From an uncultured Anaeromyxobacter sp. (lineage in GTDB: Bacteria > Myxococcota > Myxococcia > Myxococcales > Anaeromyxobacteraceae), in contig CAIVAR010000011.1 in the NCBI GenBank assembly GCA_903904005.1, forward strand, positions 1 through 64,000: a DNA stretch of 64,000 bases. Reading direction: 5' to 3'. A program made the position numbers and the translations under genes. The notes beneath the pieces were generated by a model. The model saw nothing but the letters and a program-made list of their open reading frames with translations, ran no database searches and was not told where the DNA came from. Below are positions 10,090-19,486 of the stretch, piece after piece (positions within the stretch are counted from its first letter, which is position 1; the number at the start of each line of letters is the position of its first letter).

Positions 10090-11796
10090 CTATTCGCCGT
10101 CGATCATGTCGTTGAGGGGCGCGCCGGCCGGCACCATGGGATACACGTGCGCGTCGGGGCGGGTGCGGATGTCGACGATGACCGGGCCGCCCTTGTGGGC
10201 CAGCGCACGGTCGAGGACGTCCTCCAGCTCGGACGGCTTGCGGGCACGCAGCCCCAGGCAGGAGTAGGCCTCGGCCAGCTTCACCAGGTCGGGCAGGTCG
10301 CTGAGCGGCGTCTCGGAGAGCCGCTTCTCGTAGAAGAGATCCTGCCACTGGTGGACCATCCCCAGGAACAGGTTGTTCAGGATGAAGATCTTGATGTTCA
10401 GCTTGAGGTCGACCGCGGTCGCGAGATCCTGCAGCGTCATCTGGAACGACCCGTCGCCGTCGATGCCGATGACGAGCGCGTCGGGCTTGCCGAGCTGAAC
10501 CCCGATCGCGGCGGGGAGGCAGAAGCCCATCGTCCCCAGCCCGCCCGAGGTGATGAACTGCCGGGGCCAGATGGTCTTCCAGTACTGGGCCGCGAACATC
10601 TGGTGCTTGCCCACGCCGGTGGTGACGAGCGCCTTGCCCTGGGTCTTCTCCCAGATCCGCTCGATCACGTGCTGCGGCTCGATGAACTGGTCGCCCTGGG
10701 GAGCGTGGTGGAGCGGGTGCTTCTCCCGCCAGGCGCTCACCTTGATCCACCACGGAGCGATGTCGGCGCGCCCGGAGGCGGCGAAGGCCTTGCGCGTCTG
10801 CTCGGTGAGCTGCGGGAGCAGGAGCTTGAGATCGCCCACCAGCGGCACGGTGGCCGTGACCAGCTTCGAGATCTCGGCCGGGTCGACGTCGAGGTGGACG
10901 ATCTTCGCCTCGGGGGCGAAGGTGGAGAGCTTGCCGGTGACCCGGTCGTCGAAGCGGGCGCCGAGCGCGATGATGAGGTCGGCGTCCTGCACGGTGTAGT
11001 TCGTGAACTTGGCCCCGTGCATCCCGAACATGCCCAGGCACTGCGGGTGGCTCTCGGGGAGCGCCCCCTTGCCGTGCACGGTGGTCACCACCGGCGCGCC
11101 CACCAGCTCGACGAACTGGGCGACCTCGTCGTAGGCACCGGAGGTCCGAACCCCTCCACCCAGGTAGATGACCGGGCGGCTGGAGGCGCGGATGAGCGCC
11201 GCCGCGTCCTTGAGCCGGGGCTCCTCCCGCACCGGCGGGTGGTAGCCCGGGATGTTCACCGAGTCCGGGTACTCGAACTCGAACTCGGCGTTCTGGATGT
11301 CCTTGGGGATGTCGACGAGCACCGGACCGGGACGGCCGGTGCGGGCGATGTAGAAGGCCTCCTTGAGGATGCGGGGAAGGTCCTTCACGTCCGTCACGAG
11401 CCAGTTGTGCTTCGTGATCGGCATGGTGATGCCGGTGATGTCCGCCTCCTGGAAAGCGTCGCTGCCGATGAGCGAGGAGGACACGTTGCCGGTGATGGCC
11501 ACCATGGGCACCGAGTCCATGTAGGCGTCGGCGATGCCGGTGACGAGGTTCGTGGCCCCCGGCCCCGAGGTGCCGAAGCACACCCCCACCTTGCCCGTGG
11601 CGTGGGCGAACCCCTCGGCCGCATGGGCGCCTGTCTGCTCGTGGCGCACCAGCACGTGCTTCACCGTCCTGGAGTCGAAGAGCGCGTCGTAGATGGGCAG
11701 GATGGCTCCGCCCGGCACGCCGAAGACCCATTCGACGCCCTCGGCCTCGAGCGCCTTCACGACCGCCTTCGCTCCCGTCGTCTTTTCCTTTGCCAT
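10090..11796 (-). CDS. ilvB: Acetolactate synthase large subunit
   Basis: 568 residues, a thiamine-diphosphate enzyme: the N-terminal PYR domain with the catalytic Glu in VRHEQTGAHAAEGFA, the central FAD/TPP-fold domain, and the C-terminal PP domain with GIDGDGSFQMT...NIKIFILNN for Mg-TPP binding. It condenses two pyruvates, or pyruvate plus 2-oxobutyrate, as the first common branched-chain step. Confidence 0.96.
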   Translation of the reverse strand: MAKEKTTGAKAVVKALEAEGVEWVFGVPGGAILPIYDALFDSRTVKHVLVRHEQTGAHAAEGFAHATGKVGVCFGTSGPGATNLVTGIADAYMDSVPMVAITGNVSSSLIGSDAFQEADITGITMPITKHNWLVTDVKDLPRILKEAFYIARTGRPGPVLVDIPKDIQNAEFEFEYPDSVNIPGYHPPVREEPRLKDAAALIRASSRPVIYLGGGVRTSGAYDEVAQFVELVGAPVVTTVHGKGALPESHPQCLGMFGMHGAKFTNYTVQDADLIIALGARFDDRVTGKLSTFAPEAKIVHLDVDPAEISKLVTATVPLVGDLKLLLPQLTEQTRKAFAASGRADIAPWWIKVSAWREKHPLHHAPQGDQFIEPQHVIERIWEKTQGKALVTTGVGKHQMFAAQYWKTIWPRQFITSGGLGTMGFCLPAAIGVQLGKPDALVIGIDGDGSFQMTLQDLATAVDLKLNIKIFILNNLFLGMVHQWQDLFYEKRLSETPLSDLPDLVKLAEAYSCLGLRARKPSELEDVLDRALAHKGGPVIVDIRTRPDAHVYPMVPAGAPLNDMIDGE

Positions 11797-11812
11797 GTTC
11801 CCTCTCGTGGTC

Positions 11813-13417
11813 CTAGACGCGCCCCAGCGCGCTCTTCTCTTCTTGCACCTGCTCCTCGGGGCGGATGCGCAGGGCGATGCGGTTCACCACGTCGAGGAAC
11901 GCCTGCGCGCTCCCCTCGATGACGTCGGTGGAGAGGGCGCGGCCGCGGTACACGCCGGTCTCGTGCTCCACCTCGAGGCTCACCTCACCCTGGGCGTCCT
12001 CGCCCACGGTGACGGACTGGATGCGGTAGTCGCGGAGCCGCACCTCGATGCCGGTGATCTTCTCGATGGCCTTGAAGACGGCGTCGACCGGCCCGTCGCC
12101 GGCGGCGGCGTCCTGGAAGCGCTGCCCGCCCGCCTTGACGAGCGAGATGGAGGCCGCCGGCAGCGTGCCGGTCCCCGAGGTGGTGGAGAGCGCGGTCATC
12201 TCCCAGAGGGCGAGCCCCTTGAGGAGCTGCCCGTGGATGACGAGCGCCTCGAGGTCGGCGTCGTAGATCTCCTTCTTCTTGTCGGCCAGCAGCTTGAAGT
12301 CGGCGAAGACCTTGTCGAGCTGCTCGTCGGAGAGCCGGTAGCCGAGCTCGGTGAGCCGCTCCTTGAGGGCGTGGCGCCCGGAGTGCTTGCCGAGCACGAG
12401 CTGCGACTTGGTGAAGCCGACCTCCTCGGGGCGCATGATCTCGTAGGTCTCGCGGTGGGTGAGCATGCCGTGCTGGTGGATGCCCGCCTCGTGGGCGAAG
12501 GCGTTCTGCCCGACGATGGCCTTGTTGCGCTGCACCAGGTTACCGGTCACCTGCTGGACCATCTTGCTCGCCGGGTAGAGCTTCTCGGTGTGGATGCCGG
12601 TGCGGACCCCGAAGACGTCGGCGCGGGTCTTGATGGCCATCACCACCTCCTCGAGGGAGGCGTTGCCGGCCCGCTCGCCGATGCCGTTCAGCGTGCACTC
12701 GACCTGTCGCGCGCCCACCTGCACGCCGGCCAGGCTGTTGGCGACCGCCAGGCCGAGGTCGTTGTGGCAGTGGACCGACATGACCACCCGGTCGATCCCG
12801 CGCACGTTCTTGCGAAGGTACGAGAGGGTCTCGGCGTAGGTGGAGGGCAGCGCGTAGCCGACCGTGTCGGGGATGTTGAGGGTGGTGGCGCCGGCCTCGA
12901 TGGCCGCCTCGACCACCTGGGCCAGGAACTCGAGCTCGGTGCGGGCGGCGTCCTCGGTGGAGAACTCGACGTCGTCGAACTTCTCGCGCGCCATCTTCAC
13001 GCCCTCTACGGCGCGGCGGACGATCTCCTCCTTGGCCATCTTGAGCTTGAAGTCGCGGTGGATGGGGCTGGTGGCGAGGAAGACGTGGCAGCGTCGCCGC
13101 GGCGCGTCCTGCAGCGCCTTCCAGGAGGCCTCGATGTCGCCGCGGGTACAGCGGGAGAGGCTGCAGATGATGGGCCCCTCGATCTGGCGGGAGACGCCCT
13201 GGATGGCCTCGAGGTCGCCCGGCGACGCGGCCGCGAAGCCGGCCTCGATGACGTCCACGCCCAGTTCCTGGAGTGCGCGCGCCACCCGGAGCTTCTGCCC
13301 GAGGTTCATGGAGAAGCCGGGGCTCTGCTCGCCGTCGCGGAGGGTCGTGTCGAACACGATCACGCGATCGGGGATGCGATCGGGAGGGGTTGCGGGCTTC
13401 TGGCTCTCACTCGACAT
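11813..13417 (-). CDS. leuA: 2-isopropylmalate synthase
   Basis: 534 residues. The TIM barrel starts [17 protein letters not shown], the acetyl-CoA/metal site includes [17 protein letters not shown] and [15 protein letters not shown], and the C-terminal leucine-binding regulatory domain (about 390-520) is complete, so it should be leucine-inhibited. It is the first gene behind the promoter at 13592-13620 and precedes ilvB by 16 bases. Citramalate synthase is less likely given the closeness to LeuA type 1. Confidence 0.95.
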   Translation of the reverse strand: MSSESQKPATPPDRIPDRVIVFDTTLRDGEQSPGFSMNLGQKLRVARALQELGVDVIEAGFAAASPGDLEAIQGVSRQIEGPIICSLSRCTRGDIEASWKALQDAPRRRCHVFLATSPIHRDFKLKMAKEEIVRRAVEGVKMAREKFDDVEFSTEDAARTELEFLAQVVEAAIEAGATTLNIPDTVGYALPSTYAETLSYLRKNVRGIDRVVMSVHCHNDLGLAVANSLAGVQVGARQVECTLNGIGERAGNASLEEVVMAIKTRADVFGVRTGIHTEKLYPASKMVQQVTGNLVQRNKAIVGQNAFAHEAGIHQHGMLTHRETYEIMRPEEVGFTKSQLVLGKHSGRHALKERLTELGYRLSDEQLDKVFADFKLLADKKKEIYDADLEALVIHGQLLKGLALWEMTALSTTSGTGTLPAASISLVKAGGQRFQDAAAGDGPVDAVFKAIEKITGIEVRLRDYRIQSVTVGEDAQGEVSLEVEHETGVYRGRALSTDVIEGSAQAFLDVVNRIALRIRPEEQVQEEKSALGRV

Positions 13418-13591
13418 GGCGGTTTCTCGGGCTCCGGTTGGGGGGCCGCAGGAGCGAACTCGCCATCGAGATCGACCCCTCCGGCCATTCAGGCGGAAGA
13501 GGTCGCGGCAGAGGGTTCAGCCTCGCCGGGAGTCCTCTCCCGCCGGGCGAAGAAGTCGATGCGCTCTGCGTACGAAAGACACGGACTGAGC

Positions 13592-13620
13592 AGAATACGG
13601 ATCCCGTCATGTCGTGTCAA
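13592..13620 (-). promoter_or_regulatory. Housekeeping-type promoter for leuA-ilvBNC
   Basis: On the minus strand TTGACA (13620-13615), 17 bases, TATTCT (13597-13592). The -35 is a perfect consensus and the -10 matches 5 of 6. The transcript would start near 13585 and leave about 170 bases of leader before leuA. The leader contains a GC hairpin but no run of Leu/Ile/Val codons and no T-box motif that I can see. Confidence 0.8.
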
Positions 13621-13647
13621 CACGCCCGACCGGGGCCTCCCGCCGGG

Positions 13648-15600
13648 TCAGTACGGTGCCGCCCCCTCCCGGCGCAGGAGTTCCACGAAGACGTCGAGCG
13701 GCATGGTCTTCAGATCCTCGCCGCCGCGGCGCCGGGGCGAGACCCCCTTCGACTCGACCTCCTTCTCGCCCACCACCACGGTGAAGGGGATCTTCTGCAG
13801 CTGGGCGTCGCGGATCTTGGCGCCCAGCTTCTCGCTGGTCCGGTCGAGCTCGACACGGAAGCCCTCGGCCTCGAGCCGCGCCGCCACCTCGGCGGCCCAG
13901 TCGTTGAAGCGGTCGGAGACCGTGACCACCCGGGCCTGCACCGGGGCGAGCCAGGTGGGGAAGGCCCCGGCGAAATGCTCGGTGAGGATGGCGAGGAAGC
14001 GCTCGAACGACCCGTAGATGGCCCGGTGGATCACCACCGGCCGGTGCTCGGCATTGTCGTCCCCCACGTAGGTGAGGTCGAAGCGGTCGGGGGCCAGGTA
14101 GTCGAGCTGGATGGTGGCGAGCTGCCACTTGCGGCCGATCGAGTCGGTGACGTCGAAGTCGATCTTGGGACCGTAGAAGGCCCCCTCCCCCGGCTTCACC
14201 TCGAATGGCAGCCCCACCGCCTCGAGCGCGCCCCGCAGGGCCGCCTCGGCGCGGTCCCAGGTGGCGTCGTCGCCGAGCTTCACCGCGGGCCGGGTGGAGA
14301 ACTTGGCCGTGTACTCGAGCCCCATGGCCTTGTAGACGACGTCGATCTGCCGGACCAGCGAGCGCACCTCCTCGACGATCTGCGACTCGGCCAGGTAGAT
14401 GTGGGCGTCGTCCTGCTGGAACTGCCGCACCCGGGTGAGGCCGGAGAGCGTGCCCGAGGCCTCGTTGCGGTGGAGCACGTCCTGCGTGTGGTAGCGGATG
14501 GGCAGCTCGCGGTAGCTGCGCTTCTGCATCGCGTAGAGCAGGTGGTGCGACGGGCAGTTCATGGGCTTGAGCGACTGGGTGCAGCGGTCCTCGAGCGGCA
14601 GGCTCTCGTCGGTCTCGCTGTCCACCACGAGGAACATGTTCTCGCGGTACTTGCCCCAGTGCCCCGAGGTCTCCCAGAGCTTCTTGTTGAAGAGCAGCGG
14701 CGTCTTCACCTCGAGGTAGCCGTTCTTCCGGGTGAGCCGCCGCATGGCGTCGCCGAGCAGGTGGTAGAGCGTCGTCCCCTTGTCGAGCCAGAAGGCCGCG
14801 CCGGGCGCGTAGGGGTGGAAGGTGAAGAGCCCGAGCGCGGGGCCGAGCTTGCGGTGGTCGCGCTTGCGCGCCTCCTCCATCCGCAGCACCCAGGCATCGA
14901 GCTCCTTCTTGCTGAAGAAGCTGGTCCCGTAGATGCGCTGGAGCATCGGGTTCCTGGGATCGCCGCGCCAGTAGGCGCCGGCCACCGAGGTGAGCTTGAC
15001 CACGCCGATCCGGGCGGTGGACGGGCCATGGGGGCCGAGGCAGAAGTCGACCCAGTCGCCGTGCCGGTAGAGGGTGAGCGTGGTCGCCCCCCGGGCGGCG
15101 ATGTCCTTCACGATCTCGACCTTGTATCCCTCCCCCAGCTTCTCGAAGAGCGCGAGCGCGTCCGCCATCGACACCTCCTCGCGCACGAAGGGGTGGTCGG
15201 CGGCGATGGCCTCGTTGGTGGCCTGCTCGATGCGGGCGAGGTCCTCCGGGGTGAAGGGCGTCTCCCGGGCGAAGTCGTAGTAGAAGCCGTCCTCGATGGC
15301 GGGCCCGATGGTGACCTGGGTCCCGGGGTAGAGCTTCTGGACCACGCTCGCCATGACGTGGGCGGCGTCGTGGCGCGCCACCTCGAGCGCCTCGGGGTTC
15401 TTCGTGGTCACCACCTCGAGCCGGACGTCCCGGTCGATGGGGCGGGAGAGGTCCACCGGCTCGCCGTCGAGACGGGCCACGTAGGCGGCCTTGGCCAGCC
15501 CCTGGCCGATCTGCTCGCGCACGAAGTCGCCGACGCGGGTGCCGCGCGCGGCCTCCTTCTGCGTCCCGTCGGGGAGCGTCACCTTCACGAGTTCGGACAT
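13648..15600 (-). CDS. thrS: Threonyl-tRNA synthetase
   Basis: About 650 residues: the TGS domain ([13 protein letters not shown]), the editing domain with HDAAHVMA and YYDF, the class II core (motif 1 near [11 protein letters not shown], motif 2 [21 protein letters not shown]) and the anticodon-binding domain ([12 protein letters not shown]). I start at ATG 15600, where the TGS domain begins. A longer GTG start at 15657 would overlap the upstream stop as GTGA but adds 19 residues foreign to ThrS. No clear ribosome site precedes either. Confidence 0.95.
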   Translation of the reverse strand: MSELVKVTLPDGTQKEAARGTRVGDFVREQIGQGLAKAAYVARLDGEPVDLSRPIDRDVRLEVVTTKNPEALEVARHDAAHVMASVVQKLYPGTQVTIGPAIEDGFYYDFARETPFTPEDLARIEQATNEAIAADHPFVREEVSMADALALFEKLGEGYKVEIVKDIAARGATTLTLYRHGDWVDFCLGPHGPSTARIGVVKLTSVAGAYWRGDPRNPMLQRIYGTSFFSKKELDAWVLRMEEARKRDHRKLGPALGLFTFHPYAPGAAFWLDKGTTLYHLLGDAMRRLTRKNGYLEVKTPLLFNKKLWETSGHWGKYRENMFLVVDSETDESLPLEDRCTQSLKPMNCPSHHLLYAMQKRSYRELPIRYHTQDVLHRNEASGTLSGLTRVRQFQQDDAHIYLAESQIVEEVRSLVRQIDVVYKAMGLEYTAKFSTRPAVKLGDDATWDRAEAALRGALEAVGLPFEVKPGEGAFYGPKIDFDVTDSIGRKWQLATIQLDYLAPDRFDLTYVGDDNAEHRPVVIHRAIYGSFERFLAILTEHFAGAFPTWLAPVQARVVTVSDRFNDWAAEVAARLEAEGFRVELDRTSEKLGAKIRDAQLQKIPFTVVVGEKEVESKGVSPRRRGGEDLKTMPLDVFVELLRREGAAPY

Positions 15601-15653
15601 ATGGCGAGGTCTCGTAGCACGCGGTGTGGGGGGTCGCAACCTCGCGACGGAGT

Positions 15654-16292
15654 TCACTCCGAGTAACCGTAGCCCCCGGTCCGGACCCCGGTGACCCGGC
15701 CGTCACGGACCTGGACGTGGCGCACCAGCGCACGCGGCCCGAAGTCGTAGGTCCAGCTCTCCTTCACGATCCCCATCGAGGTCCCGGTGGCCCAGGCCCC
15801 ATCCCCCTCGGCCACGGTCACCTGCTCCTCGCGGATGTCCCGGAAGACCGGCTCGCCGCAGAGCGAGAGCAGGTCGTAGGTGCTGTCGCCGGCGCGGATG
15901 CCGGTGGGGTCGCAGGGGGCGCGTGGGACGAAGCCGCGGGTCTGTCGTGCCGATGCAGCACGGCCGTAGCCGCCGGTCCGGACGTCCACGACCTTGCCGG
16001 CCTCGATCCGGACGAACTGCACGAGCCGGGAACTGCCCAGGTCGTAGGTCCAGGTCTCGATCGAGATGGTGACGGTGCGGGAGGCGCCCTGCACCCTGTC
16101 TCCCACCCACTCGGTGACCTGGGACGGCCTGGACTCGACCATCGTCGCCGGGCCGCACTTTCCGAGCAGGTCGAGGCGGGAGTCGCCCACCGACACGACG
16201 CCGCCCGGACAGCTCATCCCGTCGTTCGCACCCGCAGGGGACGCGACGGAGAGTCCGAGGAGGATCGCCGCGGTGGCGAGGGAGGCGTTCAC
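15654..16292 (-). CDS. Secreted protein with two DUF2845 repeats
   Basis: 212 residues with a signal peptide ([17 protein letters not shown]) and two copies of a Cys-containing unit. Each copy has C...GDS..DLL..CG, then ESWTYDFG- or ETWTYDLG-like strands, then V..VRTGGYG (copy 1 about 28-110, copy 2 about 126-210). The pattern fits DUF2845, whose function is unknown. It probably lies in the periplasm. It is just upstream of thrS on the same strand, but a functional link is not apparent. Confidence 0.75.
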   Translation of the reverse strand: MNASLATAAILLGLSVASPAGANDGMSCPGGVVSVGDSRLDLLGKCGPATMVESRPSQVTEWVGDRVQGASRTVTISIETWTYDLGSSRLVQFVRIEAGKVVDVRTGGYGRAASARQTRGFVPRAPCDPTGIRAGDSTYDLLSLCGEPVFRDIREEQVTVAEGDGAWATGTSMGIVKESWTYDFGPRALVRHVQVRDGRVTGVRTGGYGYSE

Positions 16293-16363
16293 CCGGACAT
16301 CCTAGACGGACCTGAACGGAATGTCAGACCCTCGTGGTTCCTTGTGGGTGAGGAGAGGACGCC

Positions 16364-16540
16364 ATGAAGGACCTCAAGGAACGCGAGCAGGAAGCCCGGG
16401 CCCGGTTGAAGGAGCGGCTGGCCAGGCTCCGCGTCGAGCTGGGCCGGCGCCCCGTCGTGGCGGGCCCCGGAGGGGCGCGCGTCCGCGCGGCTCCCCCCCG
16501 GGTCGAGCCCGAGCAGCCCAACTGGTGGTGGCAGCGGTAG
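16364..16540 (+). CDS. 58-aa charged small protein ending in a Trp-rich tail
   Basis: ATG 16364 to TAG 16540, with AGGAG 8 bases upstream. The first half is a strongly charged helix (KDLKEREQEARARLKERLAR), the middle is Gly/Pro/Arg-rich, and the end is EPEQPNWWWQR. There is no signal peptide or long hydrophobic stretch. The intact ribosome site and typical high-GC codons argue for a real gene. No family is recognised; the amphipathic helix could mediate self-association. Confidence 0.55.
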   Translation: MKDLKEREQEARARLKERLARLRVELGRRPVVAGPGGARVRAAPPRVEPEQPNWWWQR

Positions 16541-16549
16541 GCGGGGCCT

Positions 16550-17053
16550 TTAGCCCCCGGTCGCCGCGAACCAGGCGCCGGTGGAGCTCGTCACCAGGAC
16601 CACCGGGGCGATGCAGGGGCTCGGCAGGTCGAGCGCCGCCTCGACGTCGGCATCGCCGGTGGGCGTCGCGGGGAAGTCGCCGGTAGACCGGTTGGCGGTC
16701 ACCGCGGCGCCGCTGGCGTCGACGGTGAGGCAGCTCACCACGACGCGGAAGTTGGCGCTGGGGTTCGTCAGCCGGCGGGCGGGCGGCACGGCGGGGTCGT
16801 CGGCGATCACGAGCCCGCGCACCTTCACCTCGATCCGGCCGTCGGCCTTCACCTCGCCCTTGCCCACCCGGATGATCCAGGGAAGCCCTCCGCCGCTGAG
16901 GCCCCGGATCGGATTTGAACCGCCCGTGTACGGGCGCCCCACCCCCGCCATGGTCTCGAAGGCGAGGACCTTCTCGCTGGCGATGGAGGCCGGAGCGAGG
17001 ACCATGGCCGCGAGCGCGAACGCTGCCCGCACCGCATGACGCATCTCGATCAT
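16550..17053 (-). CDS. Secreted protein of unknown function
   Basis: 167 residues, starting at ATG 17053 with AGGAG 7 bases upstream. The signal peptide is AAFALAAMVLAPASIAS. The mature part starts VLAFETMAGVGRPYTG, continues with a Gly-rich stretch (IRGLSGGGLPWII) and has two Cys near SCLTV and SPCIAP that may form a disulfide. Alternating hydrophobic residues suggest an all-beta fold. I do not recognise a named domain, though proteins with this opening occur widely in bacteria. Confidence 0.7.
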   Translation of the reverse strand: MIEMRHAVRAAFALAAMVLAPASIASEKVLAFETMAGVGRPYTGGSNPIRGLSGGGLPWIIRVGKGEVKADGRIEVKVRGLVIADDPAVPPARRLTNPSANFRVVVSCLTVDASGAAVTANRSTGDFPATPTGDADVEAALDLPSPCIAPVVLVTSSTGAWFAATGG

Positions 17054-17183
17054 CTTGTCTCTCCTGGTTCCTGTTGAGGAACATGGCCGCCCCGGAAGAC
17101 CCGGGTGCGGGCTGCCCCCTGTAACCCCCGATGGCGGCCTCGCGGGCCAGGTAAGTGGGACTTCCGGGCGCGGTGCAGCCGGC

Positions 17184-17744
17184 TCAGGGCCAGCTGCATC
17201 CGAGCAGCACGGGCCCCTCGGCGGTGGGCTCGTACCGGCACGTGCCCATGCAGGCGCCCCGGCAACCGTCGCCGGCCCACTCGCCGAGGTACCCCACGCC
17301 GTGCCCGTACGAGCCGGCCCAGCCCACCCACAGGTCGTGAAGGGCCTGGCAGTCCCACCAGCGGGCGTCCACGTGGTTCGCGTCCCCCAGGAAGACGTGC
17401 CCGGCCTCGTGCAGGAAGGTGGAGTGGACGAAGTCGGGGACGTCCCGCGTGTTGACGGTGATGGTCCGGTTCGACGGGTCGGTGCACCCGTCGTGACCGC
17501 CGTGCCCGGCGCACCACACATCTCCGTCCTTCACGATGAGTCGCCATCCCGAGAGCCGCTCCGGGGACCCGCCCCAGTAGCCCGCCGCCACGGTGCCCGC
17601 CTCCCGTATCTGAAGACGCAGGTCCGCTCCGTCGAACCGCGCGGTCTCCGCGACCAGGTGCATCCCGTGGACGTCCGCCTCCCCGTCCCAGCCGCATCCG
17701 GCCAGGAGGAGCACGAGGAGCGTCGCCACGGGGTACCGGACCAT
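17184..17744 (-). CDS. Putative zinc metalloprotease lipoprotein
   Basis: 186 residues. The lipobox LLAGC puts the lipidated Cys at 17. HEAGH (112-116) is a zinc-protease motif, and His124 eight residues later could be the third ligand. Several Cys in the second half (CAGHGGHDGC, CRGACMGTC) suggest disulfides. It is probably anchored in the outer membrane or periplasm. The genes around it are unrelated hypotheticals. A catalytic role is inferred from the motif only. Confidence 0.65.
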   Translation of the reverse strand: MVRYPVATLLVLLLAGCGWDGEADVHGMHLVAETARFDGADLRLQIREAGTVAAGYWGGSPERLSGWRLIVKDGDVWCAGHGGHDGCTDPSNRTITVNTRDVPDFVHSTFLHEAGHVFLGDANHVDARWWDCQALHDLWVGWAGSYGHGVGYLGEWAGDGCRGACMGTCRYEPTAEGPVLLGCSWP

Positions 17745-18191
17745 GTTCGACCCGGAGCGTATCGGAGCAGCGCCGGGTTCGGGCTGACGCCGGTCAGGAG
17801 GAAGCGGATGTCGTGGAGGAAGTCGAACACGGGGAGCACGTTTTTACGCCCCAACAAAGCTGCGGCGGCCCGCCGCAGCGTCAGCCTGGATACTCCGTCG
17901 GCGTTTGCACCCTGGAGGGGCGAATGTCCGGTAGCCGAACAAATTCTTTAGCCAAGGCAGTCCGGACGGTTCCCCATTCCGGGTGACTGAACAACGACCG
18001 TGCAGAATCGATTCTTTTTCGTTTACCTCCCTGATTCTGGATGCTTCAAGATCGGGTTGTCCCTTGCCCACGGTACATGCCGACCCGCCCAGATCCGGCT
18101 TAATGAGGAAATCCACATCATGGATCATGCCGGTCCATGATGCTCTCGCGGATGTGGTCAGACGCCGCGGCAGGTGGACGGGGAGCGTGGA
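17745..18191. other. Gene-free stretch with unusually low GC
   Basis: These 447 bases separate the lipoprotein from the divergent ECF sigma gene. From about 17940 to 18130 the base composition falls to near 50% GC, far below the rest of the window. It holds a perfect 9-bp hairpin at 17859-17879 (GCTGCGGCG/CGCCGCAGC) and the inverted repeat at 18116-18142. A 92-codon minus-strand frame exists but has no ribosome site and codon use unlike its neighbours. Confidence 0.6.
18116..18142. repeat. Inverted repeat upstream of the ECF sigma gene
   Basis: CATCATGGA (18116-18124) and TCCATGATG (18134-18142) are perfect inverted arms around 9 bases, ending 49 bases before the sigma start. This is the size of a dimeric regulator operator, or a leader hairpin. 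Confidence 0.45.
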
Positions 18192-18761
18192 ATGGCGAAT
18201 GGCGCGGGGAATCCCAGGGACGACCAGCAGAGCCAGGTGTCCCGGCTGTACCGGGAGTTCGGCCCCGTGGTCTACCGGCGCTGCCTCCGGCTGCTCCGGG
18301 ACCGTACCGCCGCCCAGGACGCGACCCAGGAGGTCTTCCTGAAGCTCCTCGGCAATGTGGAGAAGCTCCAGGAGCGGGAGACGGTGCTTCCCTGGATCTA
18401 CCGGGTCGCGACGAACCACTGCTTGAACCTCCGGCGAGACCTGCTCCGCCGCGGCGAAGAGGCCGCCGCGGAGGACGACCAGGCCCTGACGCCCTCCCCC
18501 CACGCGCGAGGTGGCGACGCAGCCGTCGACTGGAACCTGGCCCGGTCGGTCCTGGCCCGGTTCGACGGGGAGACGCAGGCCGTGGCGGTGGGCGTCTTCG
18601 TCGACGGGATGAACCACGACGAGGTGGCCGACGCGCTCGGGATCTCCCGGCGCACGGTGTCGCGGAAGCTGGAGCGCTTCGTGGATGGGGCGCGCCGCTT
18701 CATCGGATTCGAGAGCGGCCTGGCAGGTTCCCGCCGCCCCGGTCCCGCCCCGGGCAGGTGA
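18192..18761 (+). CDS. ECF-type RNA polymerase sigma factor
   Basis: 189 residues from ATG 18192; GGGGAG lies 6 bases upstream, better than the GTG at 18174. Region 2 is LYREFGPVVYRRCLRLLRD...AQDATQEVFLKLL with the core-binding helix and LPWIYRVATNHCLN. Region 4 is VGVFVDGMNHDEVADALGISRRTVSRKL. There is no neighbouring anti-sigma gene with a membrane segment or zinc-binding HxxxCxxC motif, so it is an orphan. Its C-terminus is a short Gly/Pro/Arg tail. Confidence 0.9.
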   Translation: MANGAGNPRDDQQSQVSRLYREFGPVVYRRCLRLLRDRTAAQDATQEVFLKLLGNVEKLQERETVLPWIYRVATNHCLNLRRDLLRRGEEAAAEDDQALTPSPHARGGDAAVDWNLARSVLARFDGETQAVAVGVFVDGMNHDEVADALGISRRTVSRKLERFVDGARRFIGFESGLAGSRRPGPAPGR

Positions 18762-18771
18762 CCGCGGGGCG

Positions 18772-19275
18772 TCAGCGGAACGACGCGCTGCAGTCGGCCT
18801 TGGCGGGGTCCGTCTTCATGGCCTGGAGCAACCGGCCGCAGACAGCCACGTCGCGAATGACCGCGGAGCAATCGTACTCGAAGGTTCCGGCGGTCTCGTC
18901 GCAGGCGCCGGGCTTTCCCCCGGGTGCGTTCAGGCAGCGGACGAACGTGCCGCAGGCCTCCCGCGCCTGCTCGAGCCCCGCGACCCGGAGCGCTTCCTGC
19001 CGCTTCCGATCCGCCTCCTGGCGCTTGCTCTCCTTCGCCCGCTCGGCCTCGACCCGCCGCTCCCACCGGGGCGAGCCCACCTTCCCGCAACCCACCGGCT
19101 CGCGGCAGGTGCAGGTGTCGGCGAACCAGAAGCGGTCCTTCGCGGGCATGGTCGCGTTGGGCGACTCGCCGATGTCCTGGCAGAGCTCGTCCATGTCGTC
19201 GGGCGCGGTCGGGTAGTCGCCGGCCGCGGCGGGCGAGGAGAGGAGCAGCATCAGGGCGATCGCCACGGTTCGCAT
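18772..19275 (-). CDS. Secreted Cys-rich protein of unknown function
   Basis: 167 residues from ATG 19275. Signal peptide MRTVAIALMLLLSSPAAAG. The N-terminal part has DTCTCREPVGCG, the middle is a charged helix of Arg/Glu/Lys (about 75-105), and the end has paired Cys (CGTFVRCLN, CDE, CSAV, CGRL, CSAS). It is likely periplasmic with several disulfides and a coiled coil. No family is recognised. It is convergent with the ECF sigma gene (10 bases apart). Confidence 0.65.
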   Translation of the reverse strand: MRTVAIALMLLLSSPAAAGDYPTAPDDMDELCQDIGESPNATMPAKDRFWFADTCTCREPVGCGKVGSPRWERRVEAERAKESKRQEADRKRQEALRVAGLEQAREACGTFVRCLNAPGGKPGACDETAGTFEYDCSAVIRDVAVCGRLLQAMKTDPAKADCSASFR

Positions 19276-19322
19276 CGAGGCTCCACTTGCTCCCGCGGGA
19301 TCCCCGGACGGGAGATCCCTGG

Positions 19323-19357
19323 AAAGGAAAAGGGGGTCGGCGTTTCCGCCAACCCCC
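19323..19357 (-). terminator. Rho-independent terminator after tRNA-Val
   Basis: On the minus strand GGGGGTTGGCG pairs with CGCCGACCCCC around a GAAA loop (19332-19357), followed by TTTTCCTTT. Confidence 0.88.
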
Positions 19358-19364
19358 CGATTTC

Positions 19365-19439
<75 letters not shown>

Positions 19440-19486
19440 GCGAATCGACGGAAGCGGGCCGTTTCTACCCGCTGAGGGCGAGGGTG

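Noticed and set aside
13407-13610. 67-codon frame in the leuA leader as a possible leader peptide
   Set aside because: It starts inside the promoter, upstream of the likely transcript start, and has no run of Leu, Ile or Val codons.
15611-15639. TTGCGA-17-TACGAG before thrS as a promoter
   Set aside because: Only 4 of 6 and 3 of 6 matches, and the start would leave almost no leader; too weak to list.
15601-15657. GTG start for thrS at 15657, overlapping the previous stop as GTGA
   Set aside because: It would add 19 residues of Pro/Arg before the TGS domain, which normally begins at once; I kept ATG 15600 but the overlap is noted.
17844-18128. 92-codon minus-strand frame in the low-GC island
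   Set aside because: No ribosome site, codon use unlike nearby genes, and no recognisable domain.
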